Of a stretch of DNA of 64,000 nucleotides, positions 54,581 through 64,000 are shown in pieces (position 1 is the stretch's first letter; every line of letters starts with the position of its first letter). Origin of the DNA: Ahaetulla prasina (lineage: Eukaryota > Chordata > Lepidosauria > Squamata > Colubridae); NCBI RefSeq assembly GCF_028640845.1, contig NC_080540.1, positions 260,846,458 through 260,910,457 on the forward strand, written 5' to 3'. Position numbers and translations under genes: made by a program. The notes below the pieces were generated by a model, which worked only from the letters and a program-made list of their open reading frames with translations, was not told the DNA's origin and ran no database searches.

Positions 54581-55607
54581 TGATTGTACCTGTGCATATG
54601 TTTTGTGGGGAACTGAGAAATATTTCCTTTAGTTAATGTAACCATAAATACCATAACTGGTCAAAACTCTCATTGAACACAGTGTGACTTCTCATAAACA
54701 CAGCATAAAATAATGCTACTACTGGAATGCTAATTTCAATTACTCTTTTCAATTCTAATATTGAATTGAAACAATAGCAGCAGGAACATTATTTTATTAC
54801 AGCCATTGATCAATCAAAATTCTAATATATCTTTAGGTCTGCTTCATATTTTTGGCAATTAGAGTTTAAAAAGGTTTGTGTTGGATTGGTGTCAGTCAGA
54901 AACTATGCAAATGATACATTACTTCTGAATATGCATTGATTTAATTCAGTGTGAAAAAGCTACAAGGTCTGTAGTTATGGATATATTAACACTGAAGCTT
55001 TAATTTAAATTTCTGATTCATCAAAAATTGCATAGAGTGTTTTAAATTTCTCAAAAATGTATTTGAAAGGATGGACATTAGTTTTTCTTTGTGAAAGAAG
55101 TAAAAATTTAAAATGGACCTATGAATTTCTGAAATAATATTTTGATGTACATTAGTAAGTATACGGATAAATCTTTAAATGTTAGTGATGTTAATGTAAT
55201 GTTGAATTATATTCCTAAGTTCTGGAATCTCTGTGTGAAAATCGTGGTTTACTGTGCATTGTGTGGTTGGATAAGCTAAAAAAAAACCCAATACTGAGAC
55301 ATTGGAAATGTGATATTATTTTAGATATTAAGGATTGGTGTTTGGTAAAGTATAATTTATCCATCTGGAAAAGGCTTTATATTTACTAATCAAAAATTAA
55401 ACAATATATTCTTCTTTGGTATAGATTTTGGTATTATGTATCTAATTATATATTTGTTTCCTTTTCTTCCTATTTTTGTTTTTTACCCTTTTTACTTTCA
55501 TGGGTTGCTTTGCTTTTGATTGTGTGTGTCTATGTCTGTCTGTGTGCGTTTTGCATATATTCTGTACACCTTAAAAAGTTAAAACCTATTTCATTGGAGA
55601 GGTGTTA
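54581..55607. other. AT-rich non-coding DNA, nothing recognised
   Basis: No feature recognised. Confidence 0.5.
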
Positions 55608-55615
55608 TTACAGTT

Positions 55616-55959
55616 CAGGGGTGAAATGCTACCGGTTCAGACCGGTTCTCCTGAACCGGTAGTAAAAAATGGCTACTGGTCTGGGCGAACCGGTATTTCC
55701 AACGATCAGCTGGGTGATGATCAGCTGTGACACACAATTTATATTAGCTAGAATCATCAGATTTCCTGCTTTCTAACTAATCTAAATTGCGTGGCACAGC
55801 AGATTCTCCCCCTTCACTGTTCTACTTAACTTTGCTGACTCGGAATGCTTCAAAATGTTCCTTTTTAGCACTGTGCAGGCGCGCCTCAGGCGCACATACG
55901 CACACGCTCGGGAGCAGACTCACAGAACCAGTAGCAGACTTCAGAGGATTTCACCGCTG
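55616..55959. mobile_element. Non-autonomous hAT element (344 bp), GGTGAAAT type
   Basis: The ends are CAGGGGTGAAATGCTACC and GGATTTCACCGCTG. The flanking octamers TTACAGTT (55608-55615) and CTACAGTT (55960-55967) differ at one base. The left arm includes palindromic ACCGGTTCAGACCGGTTC words. Two frames at 55787-56070 overlap its right half and look non-coding. Confidence 0.9.
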
Positions 55960-55967
55960 CTACAGTT

Positions 55968-57680
55968 CTTAAACTGTAACCAGACTCCAAAGAAATTAGT
56001 TTTATATATATCTAATATAGAAGACATATATTTCGTATATTTTTGTTTGCTTGCTTGCTTGCTTACTTAAATTTGCTACAGTTGCCAAACTTCAATGGTC
56101 TCTGGGCAGTGTACGAAATCAAAACAAAAATCAATAAAAACAAAAAATAAAATGATACAGACTAAAACAAAATACAATATAACATTAACTCTGATTATTT
56201 TATATTATCCTGGTAAATGGAAACAAGTATATTTTCAAAACTTGTTGTAATAAGGCAAATTACAGGAAAAATATGTAAAATTCTATTAGGATATGAAAAG
56301 CCTATTTTATATTGCTATCTGAAGTAATTTTTAGGATCCTGACTCTTTTGATATTAAAATAAAAGATATCTTACTTCTATAATATTGACTGTGCAATAAC
56401 AAGTTGATATTTGATATTTACTACTGTGAATACAAATATGTTTTATATCTATTATTATGGTACTTAGTGTTGAAATATATATCCTTTTAGCATATTAAAA
56501 ACACTTTGTGGCAAATTTCTTGCAAATATCTTTTATACATCTGTGAAAAGAGATACATTGAATAATTATATGACAAAGTAAAAATACCATAGGTAACTAG
56601 CAGATTTGTTTATATACAAAACTTTATTCACCGTGATAATTGCATTCAAATGTATGTGATTATTTATAAGCTACACTATCTTTTAGCTCTAAATTTCAGA
56701 ATCTACCCTTGTAAATACTGATCCAATAGTAAGTTCTATTGAATTAAATAGGAATTATTTGAAGATATAGTGGATAGGTACTTTAAAGTATCTTGATTTC
56801 TCAGACAAAAAGAGCAACAATGCTAGACTGAATATATTATCACCATAATACTTCAAAGTGATCATAATAGCTAAAAAGCATTTTGAAATTTGTAAACTTC
56901 ACAAGCCATGGAATAAAAATCTATTTTTCCAAGTAATATTTCCAAATCCTTTATGTCTCTGACATGCTATTGGTGCTATGTGTGAATACCATTAATACAA
57001 GATAGAATAGCCAGTACGGATTTTACAAACATAAGCTGATCTGAAAGCAAATGTCTGATTTAAGCTGCAATCTTATACTTACTTATTAGTGAGTAAGCCC
57101 TATTGAACACAGTGAGACTGTTGAGGAAGCATGCATAATCTCCCTACTTTGACTTTAAAATATATTAATTAAATTAAATATCTTGAAATGTATCTTAAAG
57201 TATTTTTCTTTAAGGTCTCCATTGAAGCATACGCTTTTACATACTTCTCCTGATCATTTTCTTTCAAGAAAAAATAATATTGGAATGATCTGTAGCCAGG
57301 GAAAAGCATCTTCACCCAACAGTATTGGCAGCTGCCAGAGCCACAGCATGGATGCTACAATTTGGTCCCCTTTTAAAACAAGTTATTTCAAAATTGGAGC
57401 AGCATTTTCCCTAATGCCTCCTCCCAGCATATCAAACTATATTATTTAAGACATTGTATCAATTCAAATGATGCTATTTCAACAGCTGGCACCAAGTAAA
57501 TACGCTATGACCCAAGTACATATGCTATTACCCCAATTATGCTATCATCTAACAGTACTGAAAGGAGATTTTCCTAAAGCACATTCAAACCATCTTCAAC
57601 TTACCTCAACGTTTGCTAGAACTGCAAGAGCCAGACAATTGTATTCTTTATCTGTTCTTGGCACAGAAGAAAAAGTACTG
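55968..57680. other. AT-rich non-coding DNA; possible DNA-transposon relic near 57060
   Basis: Around 57060-57125 the words GCTGCAATCTTATACTTACT and GAGTAAGCCCTATTGAACAC resemble a dispersed squamate DNA-transposon relic, but ends are not clear. Nothing else recognised; the frame 57183-57449 has no domain. Confidence 0.4.
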
Positions 57681-58354
57681 CAGGTAGTTCTCACTTAACA
57701 ACCATCTGTTCATTGTTGAAAGTTATGATGGAGCTGAATGAATGCTAGTTATGGCCAATCCTCAAAGTTATGGCTGTGATCAAATTTCAGGCATTTGGCA
57801 ACCTGCCATATTTATAATTGCAATGTGAGCTTCAATTCCCCTGCATTTCCCCTCCCCCACAATATATTTTTGGCTCTTTTGCACACTGCATTGCTGGCCC
57901 AACTGACCATTGGCATCTTTTTCCCCGCTGCTGATGAAGCATACCTGGCTATAGCAGCAGCTGTTCCTATGCAAGGCTGTGTGAGACCTATGTAAAGCCC
58001 TCCATAATACCATGCAAGGCCTCCCCAAAGACCCACATGGCCATGGGGAGGCCGTACAAAGGCCTTACAAAGAGCCAGCAACTTCCTTGCCTAGGCACAC
58101 CTTATTGGCAGCGGAAAAAAGATTATAGCAGTGGAGAGCAGCCAAATGGAAAAAGATGGGGAAGGAATTAAACCAGAGGCAAGCACAGGAGGGCAGGAGT
58201 GTGAGGTCCACACCTAACAATAGCAGTCCTTGTCTAATGACCACAACTGGGACTTCCAGAACGATGTCACTAAGCAGTGCAGTCATATGATATTTTGCCT
58301 TAAACATTTGATTTAGCAATGGAAACTCTGGTCCCAGTTAGGGTAAAGCAAGAA
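57681..58354. repeat. Compound of CAGGTAGT-type repeats
   Basis: A left terminus CAGGTAGTTCTCACTTAACA starts at 57681. Around 58217-58260 a further left-end-like block reads GTCCTTGTCTAATGACCACA and ACTGGGACTTCC. It is mirrored at 58325-58354 by CTGGTCCCAGTTAGGGTAAA and GCAAGAACTAC. This suggests at least two insertions of the repeat also seen at 10.35 kb, one inside or beside the other. GC-rich frames in the middle are not protein-like. Confidence 0.45.
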
Positions 58355-59509
58355 CTACATTTAAGTGGAGAAGCCTTAGTCACCAATTCATTGTCCTCAT
58401 TAGCCATAACATAACATATACCATAACCTAATTCAGGTCTGACAGAATAGAAAAGTAATTTACTTTAAAATAACACGAGATGGCAATTCTAGCCAGCTAT
58501 TTTAGTGCAGCATCATTTCTGTTATGGCACACCACATGATCCAAATCAAGCAATGCTGCTGTTCAGGTCCAATAACAATCTGTTTTTATGTCTCATTAAA
58601 ATCAAATTTAATTTTCAGATTTTTATGATATGTAGCTAGAATAAAAAGTAAATCAGAACATATGGTATGTAATATTTAATGTTCATGTAGCATATAGTCA
58701 ACGAGCAATCAAAAATAAGAACTACCATATCTCGTTGTAAAGCATCTTAATCATTTTAACCAAAAAAACCCAAGTATTGTCTTTCAGAAACACGAAGATA
58801 AATGGGAACTCTATGATCCTTCTCTTAGTCATTAGCTTTTTTTTCCAGACTTCAAAGTTATAATTGGAAAACCAAATGTTCCAAATCTAACACATTATGA
58901 TTATAGCATTTAACTAAGACATAGTGCATGTTTTTGTTGAAGATCTCTTTTAACTGGTTATACTTATACAGATATAAAAGAAATATGAATCAATATAAAT
59001 TGTTTATATTTTTTCTCCCTCATTCCATTATTACATGCTGGAAATGGGATGATATAATGATTATTTTTCACAAAGGAATTACATTAATAGATACTACTAG
59101 TTTTCAATTTCCTTGTGTTACTGTTGTGTTTTGTTCGATAGATTAGTATTGGTTTCCATTATTTCTCATTCACACAGCACTGTTTATTTTTTTAAAAGGT
59201 AACTAAGAAGAAAAAGGTAAATAAGAAGAAAACATTAAGTAGTGAACACTGTGAATATGGAGAGAAATGTAAATTTGTCATATTAGAACATGCTAGATAA
59301 CTCATTGTCCATTGGATGACCCACCCAAAGATATTTCCTTGCCTAAATAGAGAAACAAAATGACCATCAGTGGATTGGTATTGTTTTTGTTTTAAAATTA
59401 AAGGAGAAAATATCATTTTAGTAAAGAAGAAAGATGTGTAGAAAGAAAAATATAGATGCTTTTTGTTTAATAAAGTTTTGTTTTTGATAGCAACATTTGT
59501 AGTTGATCC
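58355..59509. other. AT-rich non-coding DNA, nothing recognised
   Basis: No feature recognised. Confidence 0.5.
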
Positions 59510-59517
59510 ATCTAGCA

Positions 59518-59740
59518 CAGTGGTGAAATGCAGCCAGTTCTATCCGGCTCAGACAAACCAGTAGTGCTGGCGGCGGGAGGCTCCACCCACCCGCCCCCGG
59601 ACATCATCACGTCCCATTTTTGATGCTTTGTGCATGCGCAGAAGGTCCTGCGCATGCAGAGTTGTTGTAGGTGAAGCGCGCGCATGCGTGAGTGCTCCCA
59701 TTTGCAAACCGGTAGCGAAGGTAATTGGATTTTACCCCTG
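59518..59740. mobile_element. Non-autonomous hAT element (223 bp), perfect duplication
   Basis: The ends are CAGTGGTGAAATGCAGCC and GGATTTTACCCCTG. The perfect 8-bp duplication ATCTAGCA lies at 59510-59517 and 59741-59748. The GC-rich interior contains TGCGCATGC words. It belongs to the same group as the elements at 55.6 and 61.0 kb. Confidence 0.92.
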
Positions 59741-59748
59741 ATCTAGCA

Positions 59749-60420
59749 TGGACTATCAGTTCAATGAATATTTTCACCCACATGTCTTAATTTTGATATT
59801 AGTTGTATTTGAAACAACTTCCATTTGAAATTTATTTTTGGATGGGAAATATTTTTAGTTATGTTTTAAATTGAAACAAAAAAGTAGACTGCAATCTAGG
59901 CGGAAAAACCATGTTGTGAGATTAATTTATGCATAATATGAAACTGCTGTAATTTTAGATAACAATTTCTCTACATTTTTGCACATAAAATGTATGCTAC
60001 TTGTTCATTTGTTGAACTACAATTTCTACCCAGAATTTGCTCTTGACATGCTGAATTATAATAGACAGAGGTTTATTGATTAAGTTATATGGAAAATCCT
60101 TCCTATTACCTACAAATTATAAATAATGTATTTCAAAAGGCACTAAATTAGGAGAAACAATATTCTTATGAGAAACTCTCATGTAAATTTCTTAAAGTAA
60201 AGGTTATTAGCTTTATGATTATACTATTGGTGTAGTTGACCCATAGGAATGATCATTATTCATAAAATAATAGACTAGATAATTATTACTTATCTTTTCT
60301 ACTAATGTTGATTAGCCAGATCACCAAAGATCTTTCTGATAAATAGAGGATTTATATTCTCAATATTCACTGTATTGATATAAATCATCTGATATACAAT
60401 AAAGTTATCCTCTTCTATAA
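59749..60420. other. AT-rich non-coding DNA, nothing recognised
   Basis: No feature recognised. Confidence 0.5.
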
Positions 60421-60645
60421 CTAAAAGTAAAAGGCCAACCTAGCAGTTCGAAAGCATGCAAATGCGAGTAGATAAATAGGTACCACTTTGGTGGGAATGT
60501 AACAATGCTTCATGATATCATGCTGGCCACATGACTGTGGAAATGTCTTTGGACAGCGCTGGATCAATAAAACAGAGCTAAGCACCACCGCTTACAGTCA
60601 GCAATGATCAGCAGATTAAAATCTGCAGGGACTCCTTTACCTTTT
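60421..60645 (+). repeat. SINE-like dispersed repeat
   Basis: GGCCAACCTAGCAGTTCGAA (B-box-like GTTCGAAAGC), then GATAAATAGGTACCACTTTG, GTGGGAATGTAAC, CTGGCCACATGACTGTGG and GACAGCGCTGGATCAAT, ending in ACTCCTTTACCTTTTA. I recall this as a widespread tetrapod repeat with an A-rich or simple-repeat 3' end; here an (AAT)n array follows directly. Family name not certain. Confidence 0.6.
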
Positions 60646-60648
60646 ATT

Positions 60649-60649
<1 letters not shown>

Positions 60650-60716
<67 letters not shown>
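60650..60716 (+). repeat. (AAT)n microsatellite, about 22 units
   Basis: An uninterrupted AAT array directly after the SINE-like repeat, so probably grown from its 3' tail. Confidence 0.95.
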
Positions 60717-60807
60717 TTAATTTTGTTAGAACAATTAGTTTAATTTTATTTCTAAAAGTCTTTGACAGCTTTCAATAAAATAAAATAGAATTTACATATA
60801 TACATTG

Positions 60808-60860
60808 TATGTATGTATGTATGTATGTATGTATGTATGTATATATATATATATATATGT
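60808..60860 (+). repeat. (GTAT)n(AT)n microsatellite
   Basis: About eight GTAT units pass into AT units. Confidence 0.95.
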
Positions 60861-60959
60861 ACTTAAATATTATTTGATAAATATATTAATGAACCTTGTA
60901 GACTTGAATGGTTCCCTATTTTAAAAATAGTTTTGGAAAGCAGGTACAGCTTTATTCCA

Positions 60960-61006
60960 GCCCTTTCTTTCCTTCCTTCCTTCCCTTCCCTTCCCTTCCC
61001 TCCCTC
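60960..61006 (+). repeat. Pyrimidine-rich (CCTT)n/(CCCTT)n tract
   Basis: A CT-only tract that served as target for the next hAT element; its continuation is at 62071-62098. Confidence 0.9.
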
Positions 61007-61630
61007 CAGGGGTGAAATGCTCCCGGATCGGACCGGCTAGCGCGATCCGGTAGCGATGGCAGCTGCTGGTTCAGAGGACCGGTAGCAAAAATCCCTGGCC
61101 CTGGCCCCCTGCCTCTGCTGAGCCGCACCATCAGCAGAGGGTTTTTTTTCTTTTAAAAGAAGGTTTTGCTTCAGCATGCCTTTAAAAGTAAAAAAAAAGC
61201 CTTTGAGGATCCCGCCCCTCAACTGAGATCGGCAGAGCCTTTAAACTTAAAAAAAAAATTTAAAGGCTACTCTGGGGATCTCACCTGAGTTCCTCATCAG
61301 CAGAACCTTAAAAAACATGTAGAAAAACTCCTTTTAAAAGAATCTAAGACACTTACCTGATTACTGATTACTCATGGCTTTTTTTGCAGCCGGAAAGCCC
61401 CAGTTTCGCTTTCAGCACCAGACAGCACTAATCTAAACTTAGCTAATCTATTTCATCACTGAGTGATTAATGCTGGCTGGCTTTCCTAACTGAGGAATTC
61501 TGGGAATTGAAGTCCACAAACCTTAATAATAATATAAAATATTTGTGCAGCTTTCTGAGATTTGGTGTGTTTCTGTTGTGTTTCACTCTAATTACACAAA
61601 CACACAAAATCTCAGAAAGCTGTATTTGGT

Positions 61631-61664
<34 letters not shown>

Positions 61665-62070
61665 AGTTGTGTTGTGTTGTGTGGTGTGTGTGTAAAGTGT
61701 GAAAGTTGGTTTTTGAGCTTTTTGTGGCTATGTGAAGTCTGAAGTGCAGCTGCTTTTACATTGTGTGTGAGTCAGTTGTGTTGTGTTGTGTTGTGTGTGT
61801 GTGTAAAGTGTGAAAGTTGGTTTTTGAGCTTTTTGTGGCTATGTGAAGTGTGAAGTGCAGCTGCTTTTACATTGTGTGTGAGTCAGTTGTGTTGTGTGTG
61901 TATAAAGTGTGAAAGTTGGTTTTTGGTATCTCTTATTGTTTTTTTATACTTTATTTTTATTATTTATTGTTATTGGCCACGCCCACCCAGTCACCTGACC
62001 ACCAAGCCACGCCCACCAATTAAGCCACGCCCACAGAACCGGTAGGGAAAAATTTTAGATTTCACCCCTG
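61007..62070. mobile_element. Long non-autonomous hAT element (1,064 bp)
   Basis: The ends are CAGGGGTGAAATGCTCCC and TAGATTTCACCCCTG, with a perfect 8-bp duplication CCTCCCTC at 60999-61006 and 62071-62078 inside a pyrimidine tract. Subterminal ACCGGTAG and CCGGTAGGG words match the elements at 55.6 and 59.5 kb. The interior holds a hairpin with 28-nt arms (61548-61575 and 61595-61622, about three mismatches), a GT array and a minisatellite. Near the right end CCACGCCCACC is repeated three times. No transposase frame is present. Confidence 0.9.
61635..61925 (+). repeat. (GT)n array plus 2.5-copy minisatellite of about 105 bp
   Basis: After about 14 GT units, a unit beginning GTCAGTTGTGTTGTGTTGTG and containing AAAGTGTGAAAGTTGGTTTT, GAGCTTTTTGTGGCTATGTG and AAGTGCAGCTGCTTTTACAT is present twice and then in part. 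Units differ mainly in the number of GT and GTTGT words. Cysteine- and valine-rich frames over it are repeat artefacts. Confidence 0.9.
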
Positions 62071-62098
62071 CCTCCCTCCCACCCTCCCTTCCTTTCTA

Positions 62099-63400
62099 AA
62101 GCAAAACTGGGGAGCATAGAAGGTAACAAACCAAACAGAAGCAAACACACAACAATGACTATAAATAGAAATGTTTAAATAAGTTGCCAATTATCTTTAG
62201 GCCATCTTTTCTTTCCTTATTGAAATAACTGAGTGATCTGAAGTTAATGAAGTTTTTGGAAAGTCACCCAATTCTTGTTTCTTGAAATCTTGTTTCTTGA
62301 GGCCAGGTGTCTTATACTAACCATCTGATCAATCTCTCCTCCTCTGGTTTTCAAAGCAGCCTCAGGTAGCGCACATTGCAGGAGTCCACCTTTAGTCTAG
62401 ACTGCTGTTTTCTCCTTTTTTTCTTCTCCGCTTGAACTGACCGGCCTTTCTGACCTGATTTTGGACAATGGTTAGAATTGCTCCTTTTTCATATCATTAA
62501 CTGCTTGTTTATAGTCCTACATATATAAAACAGTAAATTGCATTTTCCTACAGGAGGATTTTTTTTAATGTTTTTTATTCTCTACCTAGCAGTCCAATTT
62601 ATACTGATGGAGAATATATTTCCTTCCTTGGTAACAATTGTAATAGCTTTACTGACACTTGGTCAGTTTGTAATGTTTAGCTTCAAATATAAAATACATA
62701 TTTAGATCAGTTAAAAGTTTATCACCTTTAACTATTGATAGTCAAAGTTACATTACGTTGAATTTTTCATAACTTTTATTCTAAATGTACTTTCTTCACA
62801 GTAAGTAGGTTTGATACAGAATGACTTTCTTAAATCTAACACTGAACTGTAGTCACTTAGGTCAGATAGATGGCACAGAAATTTAATAATAAATAGATAA
62901 AATAAACTATAGTGCTATATAGACAAAATTCAGACTTGATCAACCCCCCTGAAAGCTATTCAAGGTAGGCCTAGTCAGGAATCAGAACTGAAGGATTACC
63001 CTGTTTTATTGTAAAATAAAATAGGGCTAAAAATAATAAAGACAGAATATAAAATTGAAAAAATCTGAGTCTTGAATACCTATCAAAGTGCTTCCTCTCC
63101 TTAATACTAAACAGAATCAAAGCATAATTACCTTATTGACATTTTTTGCATCCCATCTTTGACTTATTTCTTTATACCTCTACATCTCTACTCTCTATTC
63201 TAATTTCATTGTGATTTTGAGAAGATAAACATTTTTGCTTCTGTTTTTAACTGAAGAAGTTTAGTATATATCTGAAACTAGGTTTTTTATAATAATTTAT
63301 ATTAACAGTAGTTTAAGTCCAGGTGTTACATTAAATATTGATTAATTTACAACAAAAGTATATGAATCACTGTATTTATAAGTCCACAGAAGAATTTGTT
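62099..63400. other. AT-rich non-coding DNA, nothing recognised
   Basis: No gene or repeat family recognised. Confidence 0.5.
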
Positions 63401-63409
63401 CAGTAGTTT

Positions 63410-63600
63410 CCTACTACATTCATAGAAGTCCCATTGATTTCTTGACAAGATTTCAGAAGTGGTTTGCCTGCCTGCCTGCCTGCCTTTCTACTACTGAGAC
63501 AAAGTGACCGGCTCAAGGTCACCCAGCTGGCTTTGTGTCTAAGACAAGACTAGAATTCAACTAATGTCTTGGCACTACACCAAACTATCTGTGCCTCTGT
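63410..63600 (-). repeat. MIR/CORE-like SINE fragment with (CTGC)n insertion
   Basis: TTTCAGAAGTGGTTTGCCTG leads into a (CCTG)n run (63466-63485) where sister copies read GTTTGCCATTGCCTCC, then CTCAAGGTCACCCAGCTGGC and AGACAAGACTAGAATTCAAC. Inverse of the 39.3 kb family. Confidence 0.75.
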
Positions 63601-63639
63601 TTGTCTATCTTTATATTTATGTGGATAGTCAACTAATGA

Positions 63640-63830
63640 CAGACAACATATTTAATACTCCTGAGTCCTATTTTCCCTAGAACAACCACTTCATGAGGTG
63701 GGTTAGGCTGAGAAGGAATGACTAGCCCAAAGTCACCCAGCTGGCTTTCATTCTTAAGGAAAGCCTGGAACTCACAGCCTCCTGCTTTCTAGGCCAGCAA
63801 TTTAAGTTACATCAAATTGGATCTTTAGTA
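63640..63830 (-). repeat. MIR/CORE-like SINE fragment
   Basis: GAGGTGGGTTAGGCTGAGAA, CCCAAAGTCACCCAGCTGGC and GGAACTCACAGCCTCCTGCT match the inverted core of the family. It lies next to the copy at 63.4 kb in the same orientation, but the spacing and differences suggest a separate insertion. Confidence 0.7.
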
Positions 63831-64000
63831 GCATAATCTATGGCACTCTGGTAATCTTAAGAGAAAGTATAACAAAGGAACATGAAATTAAAAACATATT
63901 TTGCTATGTATGATGTTCACATCAAGAAAGAAAACAATAAGGGAAAATAAAAAAAATAGTGCGCTTTAAAACTTTACATAAGCCTCTGCAGAAAGCTAGT

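Noticed and set aside
61507..61742. Cysteine/valine-rich frames
   Set aside because: Produced by the GT array and GT-rich minisatellite.

Overview
This is a window of repeat-rich, AT-rich, non-coding vertebrate DNA, most likely from a squamate reptile and probably a snake. The repeat content points that way: Bov-B, L2, chicken-type CR1, a second CR1-group LINE, Rex1-like LINEs, Penelope-like tails, tRNA-derived SINEs carrying an L2-type tail, many short hAT elements with 8-bp target duplications, and (ATTCT)n/(AATAG)n arrays next to LINE 3' ends. I see no convincing host exon, rRNA or tRNA gene. Every long reading frame that resembles a protein is a reverse transcriptase or endonuclease relic. 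The window is best read as an intergenic region or the inside of a large intron.

Layout. 1-25 kb is a dense LINE landscape: an L2-tailed SINE, a CR1 split by a hAT element, three of the five copies of one CR1-group LINE (5.0-6.3, 13.7-14.9 and 19.6-21.2 kb, with a fourth at 21.8-22.4 kb), a CR1 at 7.6-8.6 kb, a decayed L2 at 8.7-10.3 kb, a Rex1-like copy at 17.3-18.4 kb and a Bov-B fragment at 23.9-25.1 kb. 25.8-33.0 kb is comparatively poor in repeats and holds two stretches that look like possible conserved regulatory DNA (about 26.6-27.0 and 29.9-30.4 kb). 33.0-35.9 kb is a long GC-rich L2 whose endonuclease and reverse transcriptase motifs are still readable. 38-46 kb holds two more Rex1-like copies, an inverted Penelope-like cluster, several SINEs and small DNA transposons. 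50.2-52.9 kb contains an old CR1 cut by a 61-bp hAT element, a CR1-group LINE cut by a 549-bp solo LTR, and a full SINE. 55-64 kb carries three hAT elements with CAGNGGTGAAAT ends, one of 1,064 bp with an internal minisatellite, plus simple repeats and SINEs.

How the parts relate. The elements form a readable stratigraphy because insertions sit inside one another and many still have intact target-site duplications. The SINEs depend on LINE machinery: the L2 at 33-35.9 kb and one SINE type end in the same hairpin-like 3' tail, while a second SINE type has the same middle but a different tail. No gene here appears to be intact and functional; the main interest is transposon biology, two candidate conserved elements and one possible tyrosine-recombinase relic.
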